A stretch of 64,000 nt of DNA from Populus alba (lineage: Eukaryota; Streptophyta; Magnoliopsida; Malpighiales; Salicaceae), in NCBI RefSeq assembly GCF_005239225.2, contig NC_133295.1, positions 8,742,001-8,806,000 of the forward strand, in the 5' to 3' direction. Positions 50,754-62,870 of this stretch are shown piece by piece (position 1 is the first letter of the stretch; each line of letters starts with the position of its first letter). A model generated the notes under the pieces. It was not told the DNA's origin, made no database searches, and saw nothing but the letters and a program-made list of their open reading frames with translations. A program made the translations under genes and the position numbers.

Positions 50754-50839
50754 GTCCACTGTTGCATGAACAGTGGACGTGCATTATAATTCACACCCAC
50801 TGTTCATGCATGAACAGAAGGCGTGAATTAATTCACGCC
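50754..50839. repeat. Cluster of three perfect inverted repeats in the LTR
   Basis: Hairpin 50,754-50,778 has 10-base arms 'gtccactgtt / aacagtggac' with loop 'gcatg'. Palindrome 50,800-50,817 is 'ctgttcatgcatgaacag'. Palindrome 50,820-50,839 is 'ggcgtgaattaattcacgcc'. Degenerate versions of the same motif follow ('gcccgctattcatgtagtga'). Confidence 0.9.
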
Positions 50840-50863
50840 CGCTATTCATGTAGTGAACAACGG

Positions 50864-50912
50864 GGAAGAAGAAGAAGAAGAAGAAGACGAAGAAGAAGAA
50901 GAAGAAGAAGAG
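50864..50912. repeat. (GAA)n microsatellite
   Basis: A GAA/GAC-type purine run lies just after the palindrome cluster. It produces the Glu-rich spurious frame on the plus strand. Confidence 0.9.
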
Positions 50913-51776
50913 GGAAATAAGGCTGACCTGCTGCGATGGTGGTGGTCTGCAGCGCGTGAAGGGCAGCGGTGGTGGCAGACGTTGGCTGAGGCTGTGGTCT
51001 TTCTTCTTCTCCCTTCTGCTTCGCTGTGCTGTTTTCTTCATCTGTTTTTCATTCTCTAATGCCTCTGTCTTTCTTCTTCCAGCCGGATATAGTTGTTGTC
51101 GTCTTCGGTGGCTTAAAATGGAGTTGTTGTGGTGGTGGCGGCGGCGAAATGACGATGCTGGATGGTGGTGGCCGAAGGCCACTGTGGAGAGAGAGGGGCA
51201 GTTGCTGGGAACCCGAAAATCCCCCCTATTTCTGCTTCGTTCCTTCTCTTTTTCTGCCCCCGTTTCTGCAGCTTGCTTCCCTCTTCTCTCTAAAATTTTT
51301 GCCCCACAGGTTCTTTTTCCTGTTTTCAACTACTCAAAACACCTGGCCCTCTTTTGTTTTCTCCACCGTTTCTTTCCTTCTTCTCCCCCTTCGTTTCTGC
51401 TCCCCCCCTTTTATTTATAGTAGAAGAGAAGGGCCCCCCCTGCTTTGTCCCATCGTGGTGCAGGGGAGAGAACGGGCTGCCTTACCTCTGCCAGGGTAAG
51501 GTGGCGGCGTGTTGCAGGGCATGGTGTCCCTCTCTTTTATTGTCATGTTGGCAGGGTATGGTTGTGTGGTATGGGTTCTCGGCAGGGTTTTATGAAAGTG
51601 GAAGGAGAGAAAGTGAGCTGAAAAAAACGTTTTCAAAAAATCTTCTTCTTCCCCGCCTTTGCATGCGCAAGGAAGAAGAAGCTGCATTGTGCCGTTCAAA
51701 ATGGCACCGTGCAATTTTTTTTTTTTTGAAGAAAAGGGAAAAAATTTTGGGAGTGACTCAAAAAATGGTTATGACA

Positions 51777-52964
51777 TTTGTTTAGCTCAAACTTATTCAA
51801 TCTATTTTCATAATTCTCTTAATTCATTATCAATTAGCTACATAAATTAAAATTTCTACACGTTTACCAAAAATTATAACTTGTCAATAAAATTAATAAA
51901 AAATATATAATGAACCCATTTATAAAAGCCATTATTTATTTCATCATAAAACACCGAAGTAAAAAATTCAAACTTAAGTTACATCAATTTACAAACAATA
52001 CAATTTTAGAATATTTAAAACAAACCCTAATATGTAAAAATCATAAATCCATAGAAAAAAATTATAATTTGTATATGAAAAAAGCTCACTATAAAAAAGT
52101 AAACACCCAAACAAAAAAATATACTACAAAAATATACAAAAAATTAACATTTTTAAAATTATGTTCAAATAAAAAGAAAGGTAAATTGCTATTTAAGGTG
52201 GAGAATCCTCAATAAAATTTTAATCAAAATATGAACAATGACAAACTGAGTGTTATGGTAGTCGAATTTATTATGAGAGATTTACTTATGTTGAGATTGG
52301 GGTGGGGGTAAAAAAAAGCCACAAGGAAAAGGAGGAAATATGGGAGGGGGAGAGGAGAGTTTGATCGCCAGATCACAAATTAAACAGATATTACCGGCTG
52401 GAATAACCAACATAAATTATTCCATTAGTAACTCATCGGTTATTTTTATCAATGAAAATACTACAATTATTCATACGATTTGTTTTTTTTTAATCCCACT
52501 ATAATACCATTTGTAATTCCTTTAATATATACTGAGGGGATTCTTTTTCGTTGGCATATTTTAAGGATGTAATTTTATTATTGGGTTAATTCCATTGATA
52601 ACGCTATTGATAAAAGTTACATGTCATCATACTGTTTGACTTTTTTTGTTCCTTATTTTTCCACCATATTTTTGTTGGTATATACCGATGAATATTTTTT
52701 ATTTGTGTTTATCGATGATGAATACAAGGATGCAAAATTTATAGATAAATTCATAGTAATATACCAATAAAAAAGCCCAAAACTCTTCAGCCAGGAAAAA
52801 CCATCAATTTTTCTTGGAAGACTTTTCTCGACTTTACCAACCTCAGCCCATTTGATGTCATGAAAATCCTCAAATTCATTAGGAGTTTTCAAACGACTTC
52901 ATCAAGAGATATATTCTTAACATCATTGCCGAAAAAATCGATCAAATCAAATCACAAAGACGTT
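51777..52964. other. Spacer with possible CACTA-end debris
   Basis: The frame at 51,910-52,215 is Lys/Asn/Ile-rich AT sequence and not credible. Between 52,385 and 52,770 phrases such as 'ccggctggaataaccaaca', 'actcatcggttatttttatc' and 'attccattgataacg' resemble decayed subterminal repeats of CACTA elements ('ccgacggaat' type). Confidence 0.35.
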
Positions 52965-54440
52965 AGGAGGATATTCAAATCGAAGTTGGGGTCCATTTAA
53001 ACTATGCCTAACAAGTGACATTTCAACAATCACAATTATATTCTGAAAAGCGCTCATCGGTTATATTTTTGTTACATATCGACCCTTTTTAAATCATAAT
53101 ATTACAACTCACATTTTTGTAGTATTTGAAGATTTCATACTACGATGAAAAAAAAAGAAATATGTTAGTGGCAGTCAAGTAAAAGTTCGGTCTCCCAACC
53201 AAAAAAATTGCTTGATTGAACCATCATGATTTTGACTGTGAGATGCTCTTCAGTGTTGGGACCGTACGGGGGGCAATCTTGCAGAACTACCCTTGTGGCG
53301 AATCATGACCAATCCATCTTCTTCTTCTTCTTCTTCTTCTTCTGCATCATCATCTTCTTCTTCTTCTTATTATTATTATTAATTTGAGGGATGCATTGTT
53401 GTAATAAAACAATGATGGTTCAAATTCGGTCGTGTAATAATGCATGTAAGGTATTCAGACACATTCCCATTTCTTGACACCAAAGGGATAGTAGCTGTGG
53501 ATGATGACAGAGAGGGACCCTTGTATGAGCACACCTTCCCTCTTATCTTTCTTTTGTAGGCATACCTACAAAGGTAAACATCTTATGATTCTCTTCCACT
53601 CAATCCCAACATACCATCATCCTTAGCTCTCATTACGTCTTTGGTAGTTAGAGATTGATTTTTTTCCAATTAAGTTAACAATACAATATTAAGCGTTTAA
53701 TCCCGTTAATTCATCAGATCATAGGGTTCCCTTTCTTTGAGGTCCAAGCAAAATGAATTGCTCAACTACTTTCAGGGAAAAGAACGTTGCCATCATGTGA
53801 TCGAATGATGCGCTCCATTGAGGAATTCCAAGGCATAGTACTCATGTAGGTATTGCAGACTTTGAGGTGTACTCCTCTTGATTTCTTCAGATGCCAACGA
53901 AGGTGTTTGCTGCAATATTATTATCGGCGATGCCAATGCCTAGTTATTACATTATGAATCATTGCTCGCTTTTTTTTGGCCATCTTCTTGATTGGGGAGC
54001 GTCTAATGTTGGCAAAATTTCTTTACTTCATGCGGTTGCATGAGCTGCCAGCTCTACTGTTAATTTGTCGGAGGAAGTTTTCATTAATTCGCCTATGGAG
54101 TATTTTGTAAGCAATGAATGAACATTTGACGTAGCTTTTATTTTGAGCTAATTGTACGTTGTATTTAATTTGCTTTTATGGCGATCATATTGGATTCCCA
54201 CACTTTGAAGACAGGAGAAAAATACTTTGCTTGTCGGCCTTGGTAAATTCTGAAGCCAGCTTGGAGGCGTGCCGCGACTCGTTCGATGATCATTAACTGC
54301 TTCAAGAGGCTCTTCAAAGTCCTCATTTCACTCAACTTGGAGTTGAAGATTTCACTATTTAAAGCCAATTAATTGGCTTTGTTTGGACCATTCCTTTTTT
54401 ACCTTTCCCTTTTTTTTTTTTACTTCGTATTAATTTACTT
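52965..54440 (+). pseudogene. 3'-truncated duplicate of the FMO gene (exons 5-7 and flanking introns only)
   Basis: This segment parallels 60,670-62,075 in order and orientation, including intron text ('gttagtggcagtcaa', 'gagggatgcattg.tgtaata', 'aattcggtcgtgtaataatg'). The exon 5 equivalent (53,451-53,573) has a net 13-base loss that shifts the frame into TAG near 53,557. The exon 6 equivalent (from 53,718) has Trp TGG changed to TGA at 53,754. The exon 7 equivalent (about 54,177-54,362) has an internal TAA where the intact gene has Glu, but keeps the final '...ttcact..atttaa' stop. Exons 1-4, which hold the FAD and NADPH sites, are absent. It is non-functional. Confidence 0.85.
53317..53382. 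repeat. (TTC)n/(TTA)n microsatellite in the FMO pseudogene
   Basis: An expanded CTT/TTA run stands where the intact gene has only 'cttcttcgtcttattattatt' (60,968-60,988), so the repeat grew in the pseudogene copy. Confidence 0.85.
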
Positions 54441-56698
54441 TGATAAATACTTATAACATTATTATTAAATACGTCATTCAATATATTCTTCAAAAAGGAA
54501 TTTTCAAAATCATAAATGTGATCAAAGCCAAACTCCCAGCATAAGTCGGCTAATTACTTCTCATCTCAACTTGGTTAACCTTAATATTACTCAATTATCA
54601 AAAAAAATAAATAAATAAATATCTGAACTTTTTTTATATAACATTAAAATTATTACTCAAAGGTATTTTCAAAGTGAAAATTTTAATTATATCAAATTTG
54701 GATAGGATAGAATAACTTGAAAAGAAATGATATGTTGGAGAGTTAAATAAATAATATACTAGTTATGTAATTCACGTTTCACTGTAAAATGTTTTTGGAA
54801 AAAAACAAAAAATAAATATGCAAGCTTTTCAAATTTATTTTTTTTCAAAAAAAATTCTAATTATAAATCAAAAGCCAATGAGAAATATTTGTGTCAATAA
54901 ATACTAAAAAAACTAAGTGTTTACACGTGTATTCAACTTGTCTAACTGTAGGTCGAATAATTTTTTTTTTCAATGCAAAAGAATTAATATATAGGTGTTA
55001 TTAATATGTTTTTTTTTTTTTTACATCAAGTAAAAATATAACTGTGAATCACAAAATCAACACTTACATATAATAAAATATAATAAAGATTATACACATT
55101 AATAAAAAATATGTATAATCTCAAGCTAAATTTTTTAACATAGCCGAAAAATAAAATAATGTTGCAATTGCTATATTTGAAACATCATTTTCTTAGTATG
55201 TGTAGAGTAAATTTCCAAAAACAAAAAGTGTAAAGAAACAAAATTAAAAACAAAATTACAAAAGAAATAAAAAAAATGAACAAAAAGAAAGTATAAATAG
55301 GCAAAGAGTAAATAATAATAAAATATTGTTTTTCCAAAACAAGTGTAAGTAAAAATAGGGGAAAAACTAAAAACAAATTAAAATCATGAATTTTGGCATG
55401 CATGTTATAATATATTTTTTTTAAAATCATGAATGTATGATGCTCCAATGCGTTTTTTTATGTGAAAAAATTAAAAAAATATTATTTGAAAAAACTTATG
55501 GAATCATCTAACTAAATAAATTGATAACCATATATGTAAATAAAAAAAAATTATATTAACAATAATGAAGAAAGAAACTATAAAGATAATAATATATTTA
55601 CCCCAATTATATTTACTAAACTTCTTTATTTAAATAAATAAATAATAAATCCACCTTAAAAAACTCATTGCTTAAAACAAATAATTACAAATGAAAATGA
55701 TTGAATAAACCCACACCATAAAAAATATTATGAAAGGCCGAACACATCAAAAAAATAAAAATAAAGAATGGATACCTACTGATATAATAGAAACATATAA
55801 AAAAAATCCTCGAGTGAACTCGACAGCCAACGTAGGTGAACAAATCAAACACACGACTTGGAACATGAAATTGGGATAACCAAATAAATAGAATATAAAA
55901 AAAAATACTGACAAAAAAACTATTTTTAAAAAATGCTTTTATAAAAGACCAAAGTCAACCCAAGCTAATCTTTAGATTTAAACTTGGATCATGAGACCAA
56001 GATGACCCCATTAAAAAAAAACCGGAAAAAACAAAAAAAAAAAAAAGCAAAATTCTTAACCAAATAAATATTGAGAGATGGAATTAAGGACAAAAAGTTA
56101 ATAAACAAATTGAAAAAAAGATGAATTAATTAAGAAAATGATTAAAAAAAAATAGCAATTAAAAGAATTGGAATCAAATATGACATAACAATTCAATGAA
56201 AAACATGCTCAATGATGGAATTGAAGAAAAACAAATAAATCAATAAAATGATTGAAAACAAAAACAAATAGCAATTAAAAGAATGAGGATAAAATTTAAT
56301 AAAAAAACTAATAAAATCAAAGAACTAGAGACGAAATTGAAAATAACATCTAATTACAAATAATCAATGTAAATAAAAAAAAAATACAATTAAAAGAAGG
56401 ACAAAATCAAAAGAAAAAATAAATTGAAGGGCCAGTATAATTTTTTGTATGGCTAGCATGCAATCCAAGGAAGAAAGAGAAGGGAAAAAAAAGGGAGAAA
56501 AGTTAAGTGGCGCCAAACTAGACCTCATTACTATACACGTGACATCCAGGGAAGAAAAGGGCGTCAAGATGTATCAAATGATGTGATAGAAATTTGATTT
56601 CAACCACCTTTGTTAGCCGCACATGTCAGCCGAAGGTGGCTGAGCGCCTGATTCATGTTAGGCATGCATCAACATCCTTTTTTATATGCACAAAACCA

Positions 56699-57000
56699 AA
56701 AATGCCCCTATGACTAAACAATAATAACATAAAAAAGCCCATATGAAATTACAATTAAGGCCTTAAAGCCAAGGCTAAAAAATTTGAATGGCAAGGGTAA
56801 TAGTGTAATTCAACTATTTATAGAATTATATATATAAAAAATGCCCCTAGAACTAAATAAAAATAACAAAAAACCACTAGGAAATGACAATCAAGCCCCT
56901 CAAGCCAATGTTATTAAATTTGCATAGTAAAGGTACCAGTATAATTCAATAGTTCATGACAAAATTATAATTATCATATGGCCCCTGAACTAAAGGTTCT
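56699..57000. repeat. About 140-base tandem repeat, two units plus a partial
   Basis: Units at about 56,700 and 56,840 share 'aaatgcccctat/agaactaa', 'aataacaaaaa', 'gaaat.acaat.aag.cc', 'aaatttg' and 'gtataattcaa'. A third start, 'atatggcccctgaacta', occurs near 56,977. Confidence 0.75.
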
Positions 57001-58296
57001 AATTGTTTACTTTCTAAGGGTAATACGATGATTACATTGTTATAGAAAAATAATAAAATAGTGTTGCCCCCAAACAATTCAAAAATGACAAATAGGTCAT
57101 GTGTAAACACCATCTCACCCTTTAAGTAAAGTTTTTTAAAATTAAAAAGTCAATAAAAAATATATGTATCATTGAATCTTAAGATATTTTATTACTCGAT
57201 GTTTGTTTGGGAAGGACTCATTTTGAATGAGTAAGAATTTTTTACAATGTAATTGAGTTCTAAATTGTCTTGTACTACTTGTTATGATAAGAATGGTTTT
57301 ACTCCCCTGTTGTGGACTAACAATGGAATCATGGAGTAAATTAGATGTTGGTCTTAATGTTCACTTATTGTGAACAACTCTAGAATGATTGAAACATGTT
57401 GTCTTTTAAAATTGAAGCTCGAAAGCAACCTACATTTTCACCTTGTTTACAAATGTTGTTGTATTCTGCCTTTATCATATGGATATCTTATCTTAGATTG
57501 TCCTAAACTACATTAAACCTTTAATGAGCTTGTGTAGATTTATGATGTCTCTTTATGTTTTGTTCATTGTAGGTGCAATCTAGTTGTTCTCTTTGAGTTA
57601 TTAGAGTCAAACTCACAACCAAGGTATGTCTTTCAAAAGACATATACATTCTCCAATCCAAGTGTTATTTTCTATCAAGTTTAAATATTTTTGAAATTTT
57701 TTTCTATCTAATTTAAATGTTCTCTTTTTATGCATATGGTTGAGACCTACATTAAACTTCCTCTTGTGTTCTTAGTCATTCTTGCATGATAGTCTATAGT
57801 AGTTTTAATTCTAAAGCTTCAAAACATTGGTGTTGGTAGCTATCTCTTGTTTTCCAACAAAAAACTTAATATAACATTACATATGTATTTTTAGGTCTTA
57901 AAACAAGTTTGCAAGGCCCAATGGGTTTTGACCCATATTAAAAGGCCATTATGGACTGACATCCCAAACATTTAATTTTTTTAAAAATATATAATATACC
58001 AAAATAAAATGTTTTGTTATTCATTTATGGTGTTTAGGGTAAATAGACTCAACATGAGTTATTATCTTGAACATTGATGTGGAGTAACATTTCAGTCTTT
58101 TTTGCTTCCAAACTAAAAAATAAATCTTTTAAAATTTAAGTCAAATATTCATCAATGACACCTAAGTGTCAATTAAGAATATTATTTTCTTTGGAAAAGT
58201 CACACTTCATGTTATATATGCCAACAATAGAAACTTTGATAATTAAATAAAATTATCCACACGAGTCTTACCAACCAGTATGTGCAAACATTTATA

Positions 58297-58422
58297 AAAA
58301 TTTCAAGATTATAATTTCTAAAATGAGGGAGCTATAGTGAAACACCATCTGGTTTTAGCAAAATCTCAAGATTTTCATTTCTATAATGAGGGAGCTATAG
58401 CAAAACACCATCTTCAATTAGC
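58297..58422. repeat. 63-base tandem duplication
   Basis: Units start at 58,297 and 58,360 and share 'tcaagatt', 'atgagggagctatag' and 'aaacaccatct'. Confidence 0.85.
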
Positions 58423-59046
58423 TTTTTTGTTTATATAAATATATGTAAGTCAAATAAAAAAAACTACACGAACAAGCGAATGATAATAGAGTTTGTTATA
58501 AGTCAAAGCAAAGACTAATAACATCATAACTATAAAAAGTCTCTCAAAATACTTAATTTTATTAATTTATGTTTTCACTTGACAAAAGGCTAGCTATTAT
58601 AATCACTTTCATAGAACAAACTAGAAAACTCTAATAATACTATATATATATAACCATTCTCTTCCAATAGAAAAATAAAAACTACAAAAAAACATAATAA
58701 TACAAGATAAAAATTTAAAAAATAATAATAAATATTTATTTTTCAAAAATAAAACCCATGCATCATCAGAAAAGATAAACCTTCCAGAAACCAACAATTT
58801 TAATTAGCCCATTTTCCTCACAAAGAGATTTAAATTTGTAAAAATTCATTGGAAAAGTGAATCATAATTTTGATGGGCCATGCATGTCTCTAAGACAGCA
58901 AACCATTTTCTTTATTTTACATTATTATTAGCTTTTCCTTTTTCCTTTTTCCTTTTTATTTTGTGCACATTTTTTTATTTCATATCACGTTCCCTTGGAA
59001 GTTTGAAACCCAGCCCTCAGCAACCACAAAAATTCCCTGCCCTACC

Positions 59047-59054
59047 TATATATA
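59047..59054 (+). promoter_or_regulatory. Likely TATA box of the FMO gene
   Basis: 'tatatata' lies 80 bases upstream of the ATG. That would leave a 5' UTR of about 50 bases if transcription starts some 30 bases downstream. Confidence 0.5.
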
Positions 59055-59133
59055 TTTCACACAATAACACAGATCATTCGTTTCAAAATCTTTGTAGAAA
59101 ATTCACAAGCCATTGCCACCAAATCGGATCACC

Positions 59134-62021
59134 ATGGTTTCTCCGCTGAGCCTATCAAAAAAAGTGTGCGTTATTGGGGCCGGACCATCGGGGCTAGTGG
59201 CCGCAAGGGAGCTGAGAAAAGAAGGTCACGACGTTGTGGTATTAGAACAAAGATACGATGTTGGTGGTCAATGGTTATATGAGCCTAATGTAGAGAGTGA
59301 GGATCCGTTAGGTAAGAAAAAAGTCTTACAAGTTCATAGTAGTATTTATGCCTCTCTTAGGTTAATATCTCCTAGGGAGATCATGGGTTTCACTGATTTC
59401 CCATTTTTGGTCAAGAAAGGTAGAGACACTAGGAGGTTTCCTGGGCATAGGGAACTCTGGTTGTACCTTAAGGATTTTTGTGAGCACTTTGGTTTGAGGG
59501 AAATGATAAGGTTTAACACCAGTGTAGAATACGTACGGATGTTAGAGTATGATGAGATCGGGAAAGACTTGAAATGGATGGTGAAGAGCAGAGAGAAAAG
59601 CAGCGAAGAGACGGCGGTGGAGGAGGTTTTTGATGCGGTTGTCGTGGCTACTGGCCATTACTCTCATCCTAGGTTGCCTACCATTAAAGGTTTGTTAAAA
59701 GAAATCCCTCTTCCTTCAAAAGTACTTCTTCGAAAAAGAATGGGAAAAAGGAGCTACTGACTTTAGGCGAAAGAATCTATGATCTTGAATTTTCTTCACG
59801 CTCACGTCATGTAGACCGCCACTAAACGAAGACAAAACAATCAACAAATTTAGATGAATCAAAAGCTATTCTCCCTTTCCTTCTTTTTATGACATGCTCA
59901 TGTTTACTTTCAAATAAATGATTTTGTTTATTTTCATGCATTAATTTCAAGGGATGGATACTTGGAAAAGGAAGCAAATGCACAGTCACGTTTACAGGGT
60001 TCCAGAGCCGTTCCGCAATGAGGTAATGCAAAAATGCCTTCTCCTTTCGAGTCCCTCCAAATTACTAAAAGGGATAATAACAAAATCAATTCTAAATTAA
60101 TTATCACTGCTGCAGGTTGTTGTGGTTGTGGGAAATTCGCTAAGCGGACAGGATATATCAATGGAGCTTGTGGAAGTGGCCAAGGAAGTCCACCTTAGTG
60201 CCAAATCTCTTAATATTACAGAGGGTTTATCGAAAGTCATCTCTAAACACGAGAACTTGCATCTCCATCCACAGGTGATATTACTAATTTTTTCCTGATT
60301 TTAATGTAAGAGTTTACTCTCTTTTTCCTTAACCCAAAGCATAAATATTTTACTAATCTTTTTTTGACAAAAAAATGAAATTATCCATAATTTGATATGC
60401 AACTTTCACTCTGATGATATATTTATGATCAATTTTGCAGATCGAGACCCTCCAGGAAGATGGTCGGGTTGTGTTTGTAGACGGCTCTTGGCTCATTGCC
60501 GACACTATCTTACATTGCACAGGGTAAACTCAAAATTCCCGTATCTTACTTTAATTGTTTTGGTGAACTTCACATAGAGAGTAGATTAAGTTTTGTGATG
60601 CTTAAGTTGTAATTAATACTGAATATTATTGCTAAGAAATCTGATAAAATCAAATGAGAAGTATAGTCTGGAGGATATATATTCAGATCAAACTTGGGAT
60701 CGATCCTGAAAAGCGCCAATTAATTGATTTTTTTGACGTATCAACCTTCTTTTAAATCACAAGAATACATTTAAAGATTTCATAAAAAATGAAAATTAAT
60801 TTCATCCAGGTTATGTTAGTGGCAGTCAAATAACAGGTCTGTCTCCCAGCCAAAAAAGCATTGCTTGATTGAATTATCATGATCTTTACCGTGAGATGCT
60901 CTTCAGTACCATTGGGACCCTATATTCACGTAAAGCCAGACATGTCGCGTATCATGGCGAATCCATCTTCTTCGTCTTATTATTATTAATTTGAGGGATG
61001 CATTGCTGTAATAAAACAATGATGGTTCAAATTCGGTCGTGTAATAATGCATGTAGGTATTCATACACATTCCCATTTCTTGACACCAAAGGGATAGTAG
61101 CTGTGGATGATGATAGGGTGGGACCCTTGTACGAGCACACCTTCCCTCCAGCGCTTGCTCCTTCTCTTTCTTTTGTGGGCATACCTAGAAAGGTAAACAT
61201 CTCATCACTCCCTTCCAACGTCCCATTATTTATTTATTTATTTGGTCGTTAGAGATTACGTCTTTCCAGTAAAGTGGACAGTATAATCTCAAGCGTTCGA
61301 TCTCGTTAATTCAGATCATAGGGTTCCCTTTCTTTGAGGCCCAAGCAAAATGGATTGCTCAACTACTTTCAGGGAAAAGAACGCTGCCATCACGGGAGGA
61401 GATGATGCACTCCATTGAGGAATTCTATAGGTCAAGGGATGCTGCTGCCATTCCAAAGCATTATACCCATGATATTGGAGAATTTGAGGTGCTCCTCTTG
61501 AGTTCTTGGATACATGGTCAATTCACTTAGACTGCCGTTTAGTAGTGTGGTAGAAAAATATTTTTTAAAAATTTTAATTTTTTTTTAAATTAATATGTTT
61601 TTAATATTTTCAAATCATTTTAATATGCTGATTTTAAAAATTAAAAAATATTATTAGCATGTTTTTTTAAGTGAAAAGCATTTTGAAAAACAATAATAAC
61701 CAGATTCTCAAACACTCTTAGTTGGCTGAACATAAATACAAGATGCTATGGCCATCAGCACTTGAAGTCCTCTTGCTCTTGGATACATGGTCATTTCACT
61801 TAATTGGCTTTTACTTGCAGTACTGTGATAGATATGGTGATCATGTTGGCTTCCCACACTTGGAAGAATGGAGAAAACAACTTTGCTTGTCGGCCTTGGT
61901 AAATGCTGATGCCAACTTGGAGGCGTACCGTGACTCGTGGGAGGATCATGAGCTACTTCAAGAAGCTCTTCAAAGTCCTCATTTCACTCAACTACTTGGA
62001 GCTGAAGACCTCACATTTTAA
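59134..62021 (+). CDS. Flavin-containing monooxygenase, FMO GS-OX-like, 7 exons
   Basis: Exons: 59134-59689, 59952-60022, 60116-60274, 60441-60523, 61057-61192, 61315-61488, 61821-62021. They sum to 1380 bases, 459 residues, the usual length of the group, and the frame is continuous. The ATG sits in 'accatgg'. The FAD-binding GxGxxG is GAGPSG (residues 15-20). A second dinucleotide-binding stretch, VVVVVGNSLSGQD, starts at about residue 210. The FMO signature FxGxxxHxxxY is present only in altered form: W190-K-R192, then H196 and Y200. The GS-OX group S-oxygenates methylthioalkyl glucosinolates in Brassicales. If this is a Salicaceae genome, glucosinolates are not expected, so the substrate is unknown; NADPH-dependent S- or N-oxygenation is a family-level inference. 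The sequence is closest, in my memory, to the GS-OX-like 8/9 clade. Intron 6 carries an interspersed repeat; a broken 3' copy lies 7 kb upstream. Confidence 0.92.
61534..61715 (+). repeat. Short interspersed (MITE-like) repeat, copy 3, in FMO intron 6
   Basis: It runs from 'gccgtttagtagtgtgg' through 'ttttcaaatcattttaatat' and 'gtgaaaagcattttgaa' to 'ctcaaacac'. It is absent from the equivalent intron of the FMO pseudogene at about 53,870-54,175. A 35-40 base direct repeat flanks it at 61,491-61,530 and 61,768-61,802. Confidence 0.7.
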
Positions 62022-62602
62022 AGCCATTTGGTTTTGTCTGGACCATTCCTTTTCTTCTTTTTTTTCCCTTTTCTTTTGGGTTCAATGTGGACCACTACTT
62101 CAATTGCAAGAAAAAAGAGGCCCTTGTATTCTTGAAAAAAAAGAAACAAAGAAAAAAGGGCGATTCTTGTTTAGCAATATAGTACTTAAGTTAAAAAGAG
62201 ACATTAAAATATCGACATGCTACTCGTTTTCCCCGATCATTTGGGCAAATATACTCCCTTTTCAGCAAATTTTTTTTTTTTTTTTTTTTTACACGAATGC
62301 CTGAGAAATATCTTGTTTAGCAATAGTAAACTACTATGGTTTGAGGTGGCATTTGGTTTATGGGAATGCATTCTCCTCTCTATGATCACTCTCATGAAAA
62401 ATGATTCTTGAAAAAGAGACTCTTAAGAATGTAAAATGTGTTTGCTTAGCAATGTAGGATTCCTAGAAAAGTATTATTTGTTTTATGTGTTTATTGCTTT
62501 CTTAAGAATTCTAGAGTTATATGAGGTAATTATTATTATTATTAACCAATAAAATAATACAACACATTAAAGAATAAAATAATACCTTAAGCAAATTTGA
62601 TC

Positions 62603-62604
<2 letters not shown>

Positions 62605-62644
<40 letters not shown>
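62605..62644. repeat. (AT)n microsatellite, about 20 units
   Basis: A perfect TA/AT dinucleotide run. Confidence 0.95.
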
Positions 62645-62649
<5 letters not shown>

Positions 62650-62835
62650 TGTGAGTATTTTTTAAAAATAATCTTTTACACTTTTACTTTTTATGATAAT
62701 TTTTTAAAATATATTTTTTAAATGAAAAACACATTCATCACAATATTCAAAAGAAGAATAAGTTGTATGTAGACATGCATTTACATATTATTAATCAAAG
62801 AATGAAAATTCAGCAAATACAAACAGGGAATTAAC

Positions 62836-62870
<35 letters not shown>

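Larger units (their letters stand above)
49922..51776 (+). mobile_element. Probable solo LTR of a gypsy-type family
   Basis: It starts 'tgtcacacgtg' and ends 'ggttatgaca', giving TGTCA...TGACA ends. Flanking five bases are 'ttggt' on the left and 'tttgt' on the right, a four-of-five target duplication. The first 250 bases ('aaaccctaactggtctcaga', 'aaatacgccttacctaagg') match, from memory, a widespread Populus LTR family. A GC-rich, TATA-like 'tttatttatag' at about 51,410 could be the LTR promoter. No gag, pol or primer site flanks it, hence solo LTR. The several overlapping long frames at 50,784-51,785 are composition artefacts. Confidence 0.55.
54441..58860. other. AT-rich spacer with LTR-like debris and tandem repeats
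   Basis: No supported gene. 55,800-56,660 reads like decayed LTR text related to 840-1260 ('agcaattaaaagaatgagga'). 57,180-58,290 has ordinary base composition but no frame or motif I recognise. Confidence 0.45.

Noticed and set aside
50784..51785. Five or more overlapping long frames on both strands (up to 181 codons)
   Set aside because: They come from a stop-poor GC-rich and GAA-repeat part of an LTR. They have low-complexity composition (poly-Glu, poly-Phe, poly-Arg) and no domain, and all frames are open together.
51910..52215. 101-codon plus-strand frame
   Set aside because: Its composition is almost wholly Lys/Asn/Ile/Tyr from AT-rich DNA, with no motif.
59690..59760. Stop at 59,760 suggesting a 209-residue truncated FMO
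   Set aside because: A GT donor at 59,690 after LPTIK joins in phase to 59,952 and the remaining exons complete a full-length FMO, so the stop is intronic.
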